From Saccoglossus kowalevskii (taxonomy: Eukaryota > Hemichordata > Enteropneusta > Harrimaniidae), in assembly GCF_000003605.2 (NCBI RefSeq), contig NW_003140813.1:149595-173406 (forward strand): a stretch of 23,812 nt of DNA, read 5' to 3'. This document shows positions 1 to 10,031 of the stretch, in pieces. A model generated the notes under the pieces. That model saw only the letters and a list, made by a program, of their open reading frames with translations, had not been told where the DNA came from and ran no database searches. How positions within the stretch are numbered: position 1 is the stretch's first letter; each line of letters opens with the position of its first letter. The position numbers and the translations under genes were made by a program.

Positions 1-182
1 AAAAAGTGTGATCATTGATTGCTTGTTTGTTTCTGATTAGTTTAATTTGTTAAATTTTTCTCCTGCGTGGAAAGCACACAATGGAAATCTTTGCAGTTAC
101 CCTGTCTGTATGTTTTTGTTAATAAGTTGATGTGTGTAAATACAATCTGCCTGATATTTTAGCACTTTTTTATTTGTCTTAG

Positions 183-1657
183 ATGTACATGGAATATCAT
201 TTAAAACCAACCCGTGATTGGTTAGTTGCCATTATGGACAGCACAGAAGCTCAGCTGAGATTTGGACAAGCGTTAAGTTCAACAACTGATCCATCACATC
301 CATCCCATCCAATGCATTCGGCTCATATGCGCAACTTGCGTGAAAGAGCCCGGGAAATGGCATCCTCACATGATGAGTTTAATATTTTGCGTACCTTAGA
401 GCGACGAGGTCGTCTTGTACCAAGCGTGGATCCTGCTAACTCGGCACGTCATGACTTCTTAAGTTACATCTTATCCTTGATGAGATCGCATAATGACGAA
501 CACTCTGATTCATTACCAATGATTGACGTATCTGCATTAAAACATGTTGCGTATGTTTTAGATGCGTTAATCTACTACATGCGAAGTGGTGGTGAGCAGG
601 AGCCTCCTGATAGTGCAGAGAACATCCATGATTCCTTAGTCTGGGACCCTGATGATGACAACGAGGCTGATGACCATGCCGATGATGATGTCAATCAATC
701 TGTTGCTATGGATACCGACAGCATTGATGATGATCATAGTCTACCTTCCACCAATAGTGGGAGAAAGCATCCATTTTTCCAAAGATCAGACTCCACAACT
801 TTCCTCGGTTGTGCCCCGCCTGATCCGTTTGAAACTTCACTAGCCGAATCACTGCCTTTGGCTGAACAGCCGCATCTTCTGCAACCTAATGCACGACGAG
901 AGGAATTGTTTGGTAATCCGCATCAGCCAGTTATTCCCTCAAAATCTGATCAAGTTTTTACACCCATCCAACCCCAGGATATCACAGTTGATCATAGCTA
1001 CTTAGAAGTTATCCCAACTCGCATGGGTTTATCTCCGAGACAACCCACTGTACAACCTCCAGTCTTACCAGCTTTTGGACCAGCCGAGCAGATTGTGCCA
1101 CCTCTTTCTTTAGATGCCACGTCATCTCAGATTCCAAGTGATAATAGCAGTTTAAACTTTGCCAGTGCTTCGACTGTTCAATTCCAAGCAAGCTTGTTGA
1201 ATGGGAGTAACATATCGGCTCATGCAAGCGATTTGTCTACCCAGAGGCAGTCACAAACGACTGATGCTGCACATACTCCCACCTCTGACAACGATATTGT
1301 AATGGTGCCTGTCATACCAGACAGTGCAGGTCCAATTAAGGAACAGGTGACTCCTAGTCAAAGTGTTTCTGTCATCCGATCAACTGGTGCTGCTGAAACG
1401 AAATCCACTCAAGAGCAAGCAGCTGACAAAGACAAAGAGAGTGATACTCTTAAAAGTGAGATATTACAGCCAATGAGTGATGTCTCGGCACCCGCCGCCG
1501 TTGTAACACCCTCCGTAGCTGATGAAGCTTTACCACCTGTTTCTGCTGAAGGTCCAGCATCTATTGATGTAACTACATCTGCAAATACTAACCATCCTAC
1601 AGTTGCTATGGATTCTGCTAATATACAACCTTTAGGACCTGCTTATCCATTTGCCAG
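183..1657 (+). CDS. UBR5: UBR5 exon (residues 1-492 of the window peptide)
   Basis: The exon starts after the acceptor tttgtcttag and ends at the donor CCAG/gtgagt, leaving two bases of a codon. It encodes the conserved [16 protein letters not shown] segment, the [11 protein letters not shown] block, an acidic Asp-rich run (about 155-185), [14 protein letters not shown] and [17 protein letters not shown] Ser/Thr/Pro-rich tail of roughly 215 residues follows, with no family resemblance I recognise. The ATG at 183 is simply the first codon of this internal exon, not a translation start. Confidence 0.93.
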
Positions 1658-4600
1658 GTGAGTCTGATACAATTTGTGTGAGGCCAAGTCTGTAACATCT
1701 TCTGATTATAAAGTACGATTCTTACATTGTAAAATTAAGATCTTACTTCAATGCTATACAACTCTTTTAATACTGAATGTTTTTTTCATTTTGACAGGCA
1801 AGGCTTAATGGGACCTCTAGTTCCTCATGATGTACTGCTAGGTAGATGGCGTCTGTGTTTAGAGTTATTTGGTCGAGTCTTTCTGGAAGATGTTGGTGCT
1901 GAACCTTCATCCGTACTTAGTGAACTTGGTGGATTTGAAGTAAAAGAAGCAAGATTTAGACGAGAGATGGAAAAATTAAGAAACAACCAAAACAGAGATC
2001 TCTCCTTAGATGTAAGTTGTTTTTAGCTCCGCTGTCGACTTTGTCGAGAAAGCTTATCATATGAGTGATTGTCCGTCGTCGTCCGTGTCAATGTTTTACT
2101 TTTTCGACTTCTTCTTGAAAACTACAAGCCTGAATGCTTTGATACTTGGTGTATATGTACCTTGGGTAGACCTCTCTCAGATTTGTTCATTTCATGATCA
2201 TATCTTCAATTCTCTAATTTTGGTGAATATTTTTGTCATTTTTGGTAAAAAGTGATATTTTCGACTTCTTGTTGAAAAATGCAAGTCCAATTGCTTTGAT
2301 ATTACATATATAGGTACTACATGTGGACCTCTCTCAGATTTGTTCATTTTCTAATGATATCTTTAATTATCTAATTTTGGTGAATATTTTTGTCATTTTT
2401 GGTAAAAGTGATATTTTCTTGTTAAAAACCACAATCATTTATGGTAAAAAATGATATTTTTGAATTCTGTTCTTTAATTGAAATGTGCATTGCTAACAGC
2501 GGAGCTATCTCAGCCGAGAGGCTGCTTGTTTAAAGTTTCAAAACCTACTTTGTATGTTCTGGTATTTTATATATAAAACCAATTTGGTGACTAATCATGC
2601 TTGAGGGCGCTGTACAATTTCCTGTGCTCAATTGGCAATATTCAACATGTATCACGTTGTGAAACTTACTAGACCTGGTTTATTTCTTACTTTTTCCAGA
2701 TGTAGTACGAGTTAAGCACCCTTCTACAAAAATAGAATAATTCTCAATAATTCTGTTTCACTTGAATGCATTAATTAATAGCATGAAAGAACATAGTAGT
2801 TACTTGGAAAGGTTCAACATAAATGATTATGCATAAATTGATGCACACTTTGCGAATAAGTGAGGACACTAGCGGAACAATAACCAGTTTTTCACTGACT
2901 CGCCCATTTGGGTTTTGAGAAATACATATTTATTGTGTGATTATCTTGCTATTTGCATTATTCTTCATCAGTTTACTTGAGATCTTCATCAAATATATCG
3001 TACTTGTCTGCCTAGGGTATTCAACTCCAAAAATCGTATGGTTTAGTGGGGAGTATGCTTACCTGAGCATCCCCCTCAAAAAAGTGTTCAAATGACAATT
3101 TGTGAGAGATTGAGGATAATATATTATTAACTCTTTTGGGGGAAATAAAATGGGAAATTTAGTTGCATCATCATTGATTTCAACACTTTTACAATGAAAA
3201 AACATAAATAGTCACAAAAAATTAGCAGATTTCATTACAATATTAATTACATAACACCAGAATTTACAAGGTTAAAATTATTAGGCTGTTGTAACACAGT
3301 CAAAGTCAAAATCTTCAACATTGTTGATGCAAAGTATTTTCGACCATGTTATTTTTTCTTGCATGATTTGACCTATAAAAACGTTCTTTGAGCATATAGG
3401 TCAAGTTTGTTATTAACCAATCCGAATGCTATGTTGTACCAATGCAATTCTTCGAGAATTCTCAAAGACATTCTGGTAACGCAATGCGGAAGTGAATTAT
3501 CAATATCAAAGTATGGTCTGTTGGAATTGATTTTGGCAAAAAAACAGCATGAATTTCTTTTATAAACTCATTTACTTTACTGCGTTTCACAGGTCATTGG
3601 TGAAGCGTAGTTCACTCATGGTTACCATGGTGTAAGCATCCACAACATATTCATGGCAGTTGATATCCACGCTGTATTATATATATTTGATTACCGGTGT
3701 TTGGAAAAGTCAAACAATGATCAAAGACCAGGTTTTATGACTTGGACATTTAAATTTGGAGCATTTTAGAGGGGGGTGTGTGCATAGTCGAACAGGAACC
3801 CGAAAATCAAAATGTCTCAAAAGTGGGAGGGAGTGGCGATTAGCAGAGCATGGACGCTCAGTCGGACAAGTTCGGTATATCACATCATTTGCATAATCTC
3901 ATCTCATAAATCTTTGGTATCATCTTTAATTTTTGGTGTATCATTCTATTTTTTTAAATACTAGGTTGAAAGAGAGAGAACTGCATTGATCCAACAGACA
4001 CTACGTCAACTAAACTCTCATTTTGGAAGGAGAAGTGCAGCTATGCAACCTATGGCAGTACATCGTGTCAAGGTGACCTTCAAAGACGAACCTGGGGAAG
4101 GCAGTGGTGTGGCAAGAAGCTTTTATACCGCCATTGCAGAGGCTTTGATGTCTCCAGATAAGCTGCCAAACTTAGAGGATCTACAGGGAGCTGGCAAAGG
4201 ATTGCAGTACAGTAAGTTTAATGTTTACTTTTTGATACTGAGGTACTGTAAAGGGGTTAATTATTCACTGGGTTTTAATTTTGCTTATTTCGCTGACTGG
4301 AAAATGCGCTAAATTAAAACCCAGTGAATATGTAAAATTTAGCATAGAACACATTACCTAAATGATAAAACCGTGAATTTAAAACCCACTGAATATGTCT
4401 GAAATTGAAAATTAGTCATTTTACAGTATCACATAAAGATTATGGCACACAGGCCTGACATGTGATCCGAAAATTCTGAAATATGGTTTCTGTGATAAAA
4501 TTCACTGCATGTACATTCAACTCTTTCATTTTGTGGGGAGAGAACAGTGGCTTTTAAAATCGCTCAAACATTTTGTTTTTAAAAAAGTACATGTAGTACA

Positions 4601-7600
4601 GTGTCATGCCTAGAATGTGCAGTAGCTTTGATCAAACTGTAAAATAATTGACCTGTAACAACCTCTAAATATACAATGTAATATTACGTCCAAAGAAAAA
4701 AAGAAAAATGTTTCTGGTAAGTTTGTTTATCTAAAATTGAGCCATGGGCTGCTTTTTATTTTTATTCTAAATTTGAACTTTCATTACAATTTTCAATGAA
4801 AACTGAAATTGTCATAAGGCTGCACCAAATTGTTATAAGAAAATCCTTCTCTTGACTTTTTATTTCAGTGCTAGCTTAGACAAAATATTGTTATTAAAAC
4901 TACACATAAGGTGAAGTTCCACGAATGCAAATTTTTTGTGAACTTGTCAAATATGAATAAAACAACCCAACTACAACAGTTATTGTTTATCCTTAGGTCT
5001 CATACAACGTCTTCGAAACAGAGAGAGGGAACGTGAGAGACTTCAACGTCAAGCGGAGCGTCGTGGTCGCCGCCTAAGTCGCGAATCGCGTCAGTTATCG
5101 TACGATGCTAGACCTTTCTATAGTGTACATAGTTCTGAACGCCCTAGTGAAGATAGAGACTTTGAGCCATTATCGCCACAGAAACAGTCTTTTGGTGAAA
5201 GATTGTTTCCCCGGGTACAAGCACTTCAGCCTGTAAGTAAATTTATTGTTTTGTGTAATTGCTGATTTTTATCACTTTCACCTTGAAAAGTAATCCAGTT
5301 CTAAAGATGCTGCATTTTAAATTTTATTGTGAATTACCAGTGTTTAATTTTGTCAAATTCACCCACACAAAAATCATAAAACTTTTCACTAACATTTTTG
5401 GTCAGAACAAATCTGACCCAAAATAACTTGGGCTAGAAATGACAATGAATATGTGCTTTACTTAATACTATTGGGCCATTATTTATAAGATTCTTGCTGA
5501 TTGGTTAATTTGCTTGACCAATCAGGTAGTTTATGCAAATTATAATCAAGTTTGTTTTACAGTCTCTTGCAAGTAAGATTACTGGTATGTTACTAGAACT
5601 ATCACCAGCACAACTGTTATTTTTGTTGGCCAGTGAAGATTCATTGAGAGCTAAAGTTGATGAAGCCGCAGATATTATCCTGTCACATGGGAGGTATGTA
5701 CAATCAAGTAATATTTAGTGGTTTGTTTTTAATACTACAAACTGTGATATTTAGCGATAGCTTTCAAAGATAATCCAGAAGTATGGCTGATTTCCAATTA
5801 GCATATTAGACATGTGTGGATTTACAGGAATTAATTGTATCCAGAACAATGGGTCTCATTACCAAAAGTGGAAGTCCCTTGCATCCAACTTTGTATCCAA
5901 CACACTGGTTTTGAAATCTAAGCATGTCTGCTTCTAATATTGAAATATGTTATACTTGTATATTTATGTTAACAGGGAAGTGAATGCCGACAGTATCCTA
6001 GATGCAGATATATTTTCGATTGATAGAAGTTTAGATAAACCTGAAAAAACATTGAAAAAAACAGAACCTCATCAGTTGGATGGGGACAGTGAAGATGACA
6101 CTGATGACAATGTGCCATTGTTCTATCAGCCCGGCAAAAGAGGATTTTATTCTCCAATCCCTGGAAAAAACACATCAGAGAGATTAAACGTTTTCAGAAA
6201 TGTTGGCAGGTAAGATTAACTTAGCTTATTGTTCCTTGAAAATAAACGTGTCTGGTTTTGATTGCATCGTTTAACACATTCTGAATTGTTTTTTGGTTCT
6301 AAGATGTTTATAGACAGATTTCTATATTTTATATAAAAATCAATGTAGATAACTTTGAATTATAATAAACATGTATCTTTGTTTTGACATGCTCATTTAG
6401 ACTGCCCCAATTTTATTATTTTATATTATAATTCCTCAAAGATTGAGTTTGTAGAATCTCTCGTGTTGATGCGAATTCCATGACTAGTCTGATCTGCCTC
6501 GCCCTCTATGGTTGTCACCATGTTTTTGAGGTGATAAATATGCTATTGAGTAGCATGAATTGTAAGCTGCCAACCAATAAGAAAGAAAGCTTTTGATCTG
6601 ACTGTAACGCACACATGACCTGATGTTTAGAATCTCTTCTACTTTCCTCTTTTGGAACTGTTCTACTTTTGGGTTCTAAAACTTCACTGCATATCATGAA
6701 TAATTAATAGCAATGAATGCGCCTCAGAATAGGCAAGTCGTGGTAATTTCACGTTGGACCATAATTTAAGGGGAAAAAATATATATATTTGCCATGGCTG
6801 GGCCAGTCTAATGCTCATTATATGTCTATGAATTGCACACTCTACCAACACCGAATACCCTCAACATAACAACTTTTCATGTAATATTTCATTTAATTGT
6901 ATCTGTCATAGTAAAACCATAAAACACCTCTCTAGAAACAATTCATGACGAGATATTCTTTTTTATTCACAGAATAATTGGCTTGTGTTTATTGCAAAAT
7001 GAATTGTGTCCATTACAATTGAACAGACATGTTATAAAACAAATATTAGGTAAAAAGGTAAGTACTATTTTATGATTCAATTGTTTATTAACCTTTATTG
7101 TTAATATTAATTCATGATTATAATAAAATAAATCAGTTTTTCAATATGCTTAGTGAAAAATCTTCAAACACAACCGTACACAAACTATTCAACAAACACT
7201 GTACTGTAGTATGATGTAGACAACCAAGTCTTATTATTATCTTCTCTATTCTAGGTTGCTTGGCATGACTTGGCATTTTTTGACCCAATCATGTATGAAA
7301 GTTTACGCCAATTGATAGTTGATTCTCAGAAAGACGGAACCGATAGCGTCTTCTCTGCCTTAGACTTAAATTATAGTATAGAACTAAGTAAAGAAGAAGG
7401 TGGGTGCACCGTGGATCTTATACCAGGAGGAGCTTTTGCACCAGTCAATGCAACCAATGTTTTTGATTACGTCAGAAAGTATGCTGAATATAGGATGATG
7501 AAAGTTGCAGAGAAAGCTATTCAGGTGAGTGTAATCATGTAATTAATGATTTCCTGTTCACTGACGGATCTCATGCATTGTGTGAAAGGCGTGGACCAAA

Positions 7601-10031
7601 CACCTGCAGCAAAACTTGAATCATTTGAATTTTTTATAGCTCAATGTTGATCTTTGAATATTAAAATAATGCATTAGGATACCCTTACTTTATCAAAATT
7701 CACCATCATCAAATGATTATAAAGTATGGAAATACCCTGAAATACTTTCACGTTTGTCAAATCCCACTACATTTGTCCTGTTTTTACCTTGGATCTCACA
7801 GTAAGCGGAAAATATTTACTGCAATTTATTTTGTGTCTGGTGACCACGATATGTGGTTTGATTACATCTTTAGTGTGTTTGAAGTTGCACAGGAATATCT
7901 ATCAACAGAGAAACACAGAAATTAGCTGTGAATTTGTTTTCCGCTTCAGATCTGATTAGATTAGTAGTCTAGATGTTTGTTCTCATGAATGTACATTATG
8001 GTATTTGCTCGTGTGTTTCCTGGTTGACACTGAGTGGCTATTAGAGCCTCAGTAATCACCTATTGTTCAAGACGTTAATGAAATATTGTGTATACATGAA
8101 ATGGGAAAATGTAAATGGCGTTCACGTTACAGATCTCGGAACATGTCGAGTCAGGACCGAGTAGGCACATGGCAACATGTGTGTATGAACGGTCAGTGAG
8201 CGGTCAAGACTGATTTGGCACATGCCGACAAACTATCTTGGTCTCAATAGAGAGTCGGGATTGACACAAGTGGATCCTGATGTGGGTCCCGATAAACGTG
8301 AGCCCAACTGTTGTAATCCAAACATAAAGATTAAAAATCTCCGCACTTGCCGAGATCCTTTAAGGTGAACAAACTAGTAGTCAATTGTAGAAATACACTT
8401 CTGAATCTGTAATTTGTATCCTTCGTAAACTGATGACATTGTATATTTTTGTTTGCAGTCTCTGCGTAGTGGAGTATTTGATGTGTTACCACGTAATGCT
8501 GTAGATGGTTTAACTGCTGAGGATTTCAGACTCTTATTAAACGGTGTGGGACAAGTAAACCTGCAACAGCTGATAAGTTATACTGCATTCAATGATGAGA
8601 GTGGTGAGTGTATAAAATGCCCTGATTGGTTTATAAACCCTCAAATGTATTATACAGCTACTTCTTAGCCAATCAGTAGACTTCATCTATTGTGTTGTTG
8701 GGACTGCTTATGGTATGTGTGTATGTATGCAGTTTTTCAAATCTGATTTGAATATATGCTTTATTCTTCATTGCAGGTGATTCATCTGAGAAATTACAAA
8801 AGTTCAAACGTTGGTTTTGGTCCATTGTTGAAAAAATGAACAACCAAGAAAGACAAGATCTGGTAAGTTGACGAATGTTCTTTAAAATCGAAATCTTTTA
8901 CATGTATATCAGGTTTAAACTGAGTTGGAAGCTGTTTTCCAGTTTTTGCAATCTATTATATATTACAAAGTTGAGTTTTATTTACAAGATTCTAACCCAA
9001 TAAGCAAAGTTTATCCTGTAAACCAATGACTACAATGATTTCACAATGAAAATGATAAAACTGGAATACTCTGCTAGTGGTTGAATTGCCCCTGTGCACA
9101 GCACTGAACAGAGGTTAACTTACGTGAATACCAGAGATCTATTGTTGGCTTAGTCATTTGCTCATGAATAATTCAAAGCATAACGTGTGACATTGAAATG
9201 ACCATTCCAATGCCTGTATTTGCCAAGAATCTCCATTATAATTTACAATAACTTAGTTTTGACAGCTCTTCCTACTGTTCTTCTTGATGTTAAAGGTCCG
9301 AACTTCCAACCTTGGCCAACTTTTTCTATAGTTATTGGAGAACTCTGTATCTCCTTGTTAAACGTTACACTTTGACTAAGGTGTTAAGGATGATTTACAA
9401 GTTATGCACAGTTTACTGTAGCAATTCACACTCTGCATATGAATACAACTGTAGTTGTTTACAATTGGCATAAAGACGAAGATGTGTCGATTTACAAGAA
9501 TAACTGTACGACTGGTATAATGGGTCATATAACCACAAGTTGTATATTTGGTTTTTAGTATTCAGCTTGCAGGTATTTTTTTGTAAAACACAGGAATAAT
9601 AAACTCAAACCTGTGCCAGTCATCCTTGTGGAAACCAGTCAAAACCAAACATATTTTTTAGGATAGGTTTCACCTTAAACAAGACCTCTATAAATCAAAT
9701 TATAGCAAACTAAAGATTTTACTGTTACTATGCTGAAAAGGCCCAATCTCTCTGTACATGATCATGATGTAAAATGACTGACCAATTGTCAATAAACACA
9801 TTGTGCAATTTTTTTCAGGTATATTTCTGGACATCAAGTCCCAATGTACCTGCCAGTGAGGAAGGTTTCCAACCCATGCCAACAATCACAGTGAGACCAG
9901 CAGATGATGACCATCTACCCACGGCCAATACTTGCATTTCTAGACTCTATATCCCACTATACTCATCTAAGGTGATACTCAAGACTAAGCTGACCACTGC
10001 CATCAAAACTAAAACATTTGGGTTTGTTTAA
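183..10031 (+). CDS. UBR5: UBR5 (EDD/hyd) HECT-type E3 ubiquitin ligase, C-terminal 1111 residues, 11 exons; 5' part outside window
   Basis: HECT E3 ligases take ubiquitin from an E2 onto a catalytic Cys and pass it to substrates; UBR5 is a large, mainly nuclear enzyme of N-degron and chain-branching pathways. Exons read here: 183-1657, 1798-2011, 3965-4211, 4997-5232, 5563-5693, 5976-6209, 6973-7057, 7255-7524, 8459-8603, 8777-8862, 9819-10031. Every intron is GT-AG and the joined frame is open (3336 nt). Order in the peptide: conserved core with [17 protein letters not shown]-like sequence at the start, [14 protein letters not shown], a long low-complexity linker (about 275-495), the LLGRWRL...LELFGRVF segment, an Arg-rich stretch, MLLE (about 713-768, [13 protein letters not shown]), and HECT (about 774-1111) with catalytic Cys1080 in ANTCISRLY and C-terminus KTFGFV. 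Identity rests on near collinearity with vertebrate UBR5 as I remember it. The UBR box and UBA domain must lie upstream. Confidence 0.96.
1798..2011 (+). CDS. UBR5: UBR5 exon (residues 492-563)
   Basis: Acceptor ttttgacag, donor TTAGAT/gtaagt; enters with one base completing Arg492 and leaves in phase 0. It encodes [37 protein letters not shown] and [17 protein letters not shown], all highly conserved in UBR5 just before the pre-HECT region. Confidence 0.94.
2012..3964 (+). other. UBR5 intron, 1.95 kb, with a MITE near its 5' end
   Basis: The first 500 bases are filled by the transposon remnant at 2024-2507. From 2508 to 3964 I see AT-rich unique-looking sequence with no coding exon. An imperfect hairpin lies near 3050-3085 (ggggagtatgct against agcatcccc). 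Confidence 0.8.
2024..2507. mobile_element. non-autonomous DNA transposon (MITE), TA target site, internal ~156-bp tandem repeat
   Basis: Perfect 12-bp terminal inverted repeats, tagctccgctgt at 2024-2035 and acagcggagcta at 2496-2507. The outer TA on each side can be read as a TA target duplication, as in Tc1/mariner-like elements. The 484-bp interior has no transposase and is built from about 2.5 copies of a ~156-bp unit. Units start near 2101, 2258 and 2413 with ttttcgacttctt or a relic of it, and each earlier unit ends in tttttgtcatttttggta. A diverged second copy is at 13209-13443. Confidence 0.75.
3965..4211 (+). CDS. UBR5: UBR5 exon (residues 564-646)
   Basis: Acceptor aaatactag, donor TACA/gtaagt; phase 0 in, phase 1 out. 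It encodes [36 protein letters not shown] and [10 protein letters not shown], matching the UBR5 pre-MLLE segment. In-frame sequence beyond 4211 reads into the intron and shows no family resemblance. Confidence 0.94.
4212..4996 (+). other. UBR5 intron, 785 bp, with a fold-back repeat
   Basis: The intron contains the inverted-repeat element at 4244-4428. The remainder is AT-rich with no exon or other structure that I can see. Confidence 0.8.
4244..4428. repeat. fold-back repeat (MITE-like), family shared with 12495-12650
   Basis: Ends are tactgtaaa (4244-4252) and tttacagta (4420-4428), a 9-bp inverted repeat. Inside, attcactgggttttaattt (4263-4281) pairs perfectly over 19 bp with 4311-4329. 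A third partial copy of the right arm (aaaacccactgaatatgt) follows at 4381. A 21-bp stretch, 4265-4285, recurs exactly at 12495-12515. Confidence 0.65.
4997..5232 (+). CDS. UBR5: UBR5 exon (residues 646-724), Arg-rich linker and start of MLLE
   Basis: Acceptor tatccttag, donor CAGCCT/gtaagt; phase 1 in, phase 0 out. It encodes a strongly basic Arg/Glu-rich stretch ([16 protein letters not shown]-type sequence), then [10 protein letters not shown] and [13 protein letters not shown], which opens the MLLE domain. The Arg/Glu repeat is also present in vertebrate UBR5. Confidence 0.92.
5233..5562 (+). other. UBR5 intron, 330 bp
   Basis: AT-rich, no exon. A 9-bp inverted repeat ctgattggt/accaatcag (5497-5505 and 5517-5525, 11-base loop) lies 37 bases before the downstream acceptor. 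Confidence 0.8.
5563..5693 (+). CDS. UBR5: UBR5 exon (residues 725-768), MLLE/PABC domain core
   Basis: Acceptor gttttacag, donor GGGAG/gtatgt; phase 0 in, phase 2 out. It encodes [19 protein letters not shown] and [19 protein letters not shown] is the signature from which the MLLE fold is named; in poly(A)-binding protein and UBR5 this fold binds PAM2 peptides of partners such as PAIP proteins. Confidence 0.94.
5976..6209 (+). CDS. UBR5: UBR5 exon (residues 768-846), start of HECT
   Basis: Acceptor tatgttaacag, donor GGCAG/gtaaga; phase 2 in and out. It encodes [12 protein letters not shown], an acidic SEDDTDD run, then [19 protein letters not shown] and LNVFRNVGR, the N-lobe entry of the UBR5 HECT domain. 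Confidence 0.94.
6210..6972 (+). other. UBR5 intron, 763 bp
   Basis: No exon, repeat or regulatory motif that I can support. A minus-strand open frame here (6515-6697) has no family resemblance and is probably chance. Confidence 0.8.
6973..7057 (+). CDS. UBR5: UBR5 exon (residues 846-874), HECT N-lobe
   Basis: An 85-nt exon found by following the reading frame. Acceptor tttattcacag, donor AAAAAG/gtaagt; phase 2 in, phase 0 out. It encodes [20 protein letters not shown] and IKQILGKK, matching the HECT segment with the conserved [11 protein letters not shown] motif. Confidence 0.95.
7255..7524 (+). CDS. UBR5: UBR5 exon (residues 875-964), HECT N-lobe
   Basis: Acceptor tctattctag, donor ATTCAG/gtgagt; phase 0 on both sides, 90 codons. 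It encodes [26 protein letters not shown]-like [16 protein letters not shown], and [13 protein letters not shown], all typical of the E2-binding lobe of UBR5. Confidence 0.95.
7525..8458 (+). other. UBR5 intron, 934 bp, with a GC-richer inner block
   Basis: The block at 8132-8357 is richer in GC and CpG than its flanks and is bounded by the 8-bp inverted repeat gatctcgg/ccgagatc. It may be a decayed fold-back element, but no target-site duplication is visible. The remainder shows nothing I can name. Confidence 0.6.
8459..8603 (+). CDS. UBR5: UBR5 exon (residues 965-1013), HECT
   Basis: Acceptor gtttgcag, donor GAGAGTG/gtgagt; phase 0 in, phase 1 out. It encodes [20 protein letters not shown] and [20 protein letters not shown], then FNDESG, the HECT stretch leading to the hinge between lobes. 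Confidence 0.94.
8777..8862 (+). CDS. UBR5: UBR5 exon (residues 1013-1041), HECT
   Basis: An 86-nt exon. Acceptor cattgcag, donor GATCTG/gtaagt; phase 1 in, phase 0 out. It encodes [19 protein letters not shown] and ERQDL, matching the UBR5 motif [12 protein letters not shown]. Confidence 0.95.
8863..9818 (+). other. UBR5 intron, 956 bp
   Basis: AT-rich with no exon or repeat that I can support. Confidence 0.8.
9819..10031 (+). CDS. UBR5: UBR5 terminal coding exon (residues 1042-1111), HECT C-lobe with catalytic cysteine
   Basis: Acceptor attttttcag, stop TAA at 10029-10031. It encodes [20 protein letters not shown], then [18 protein letters not shown] and the C-terminal tail IKTKTFGFV. The thioester-forming Cys is encoded at 9933-9935 (residue 1080). 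It sits 31 residues from the end, the same distance as in human UBR5 (Cys2768 of 2799). The ligase is therefore expected to be catalytically intact. Confidence 0.96.
   Translation, partial: VYFWTSSPNVPASEEGFQPMPTITVRPADDDHLPTANTCISRLYIPLYSSKVILKTKLTTAIKTKTFGFV

Noticed and set aside
2061-2255. 64-codon plus-strand frame in the UBR5 intron
   Set aside because: Entirely inside the MITE; its IFVIFGK motif recurs because the MITE unit is repeated, not because it is a protein.
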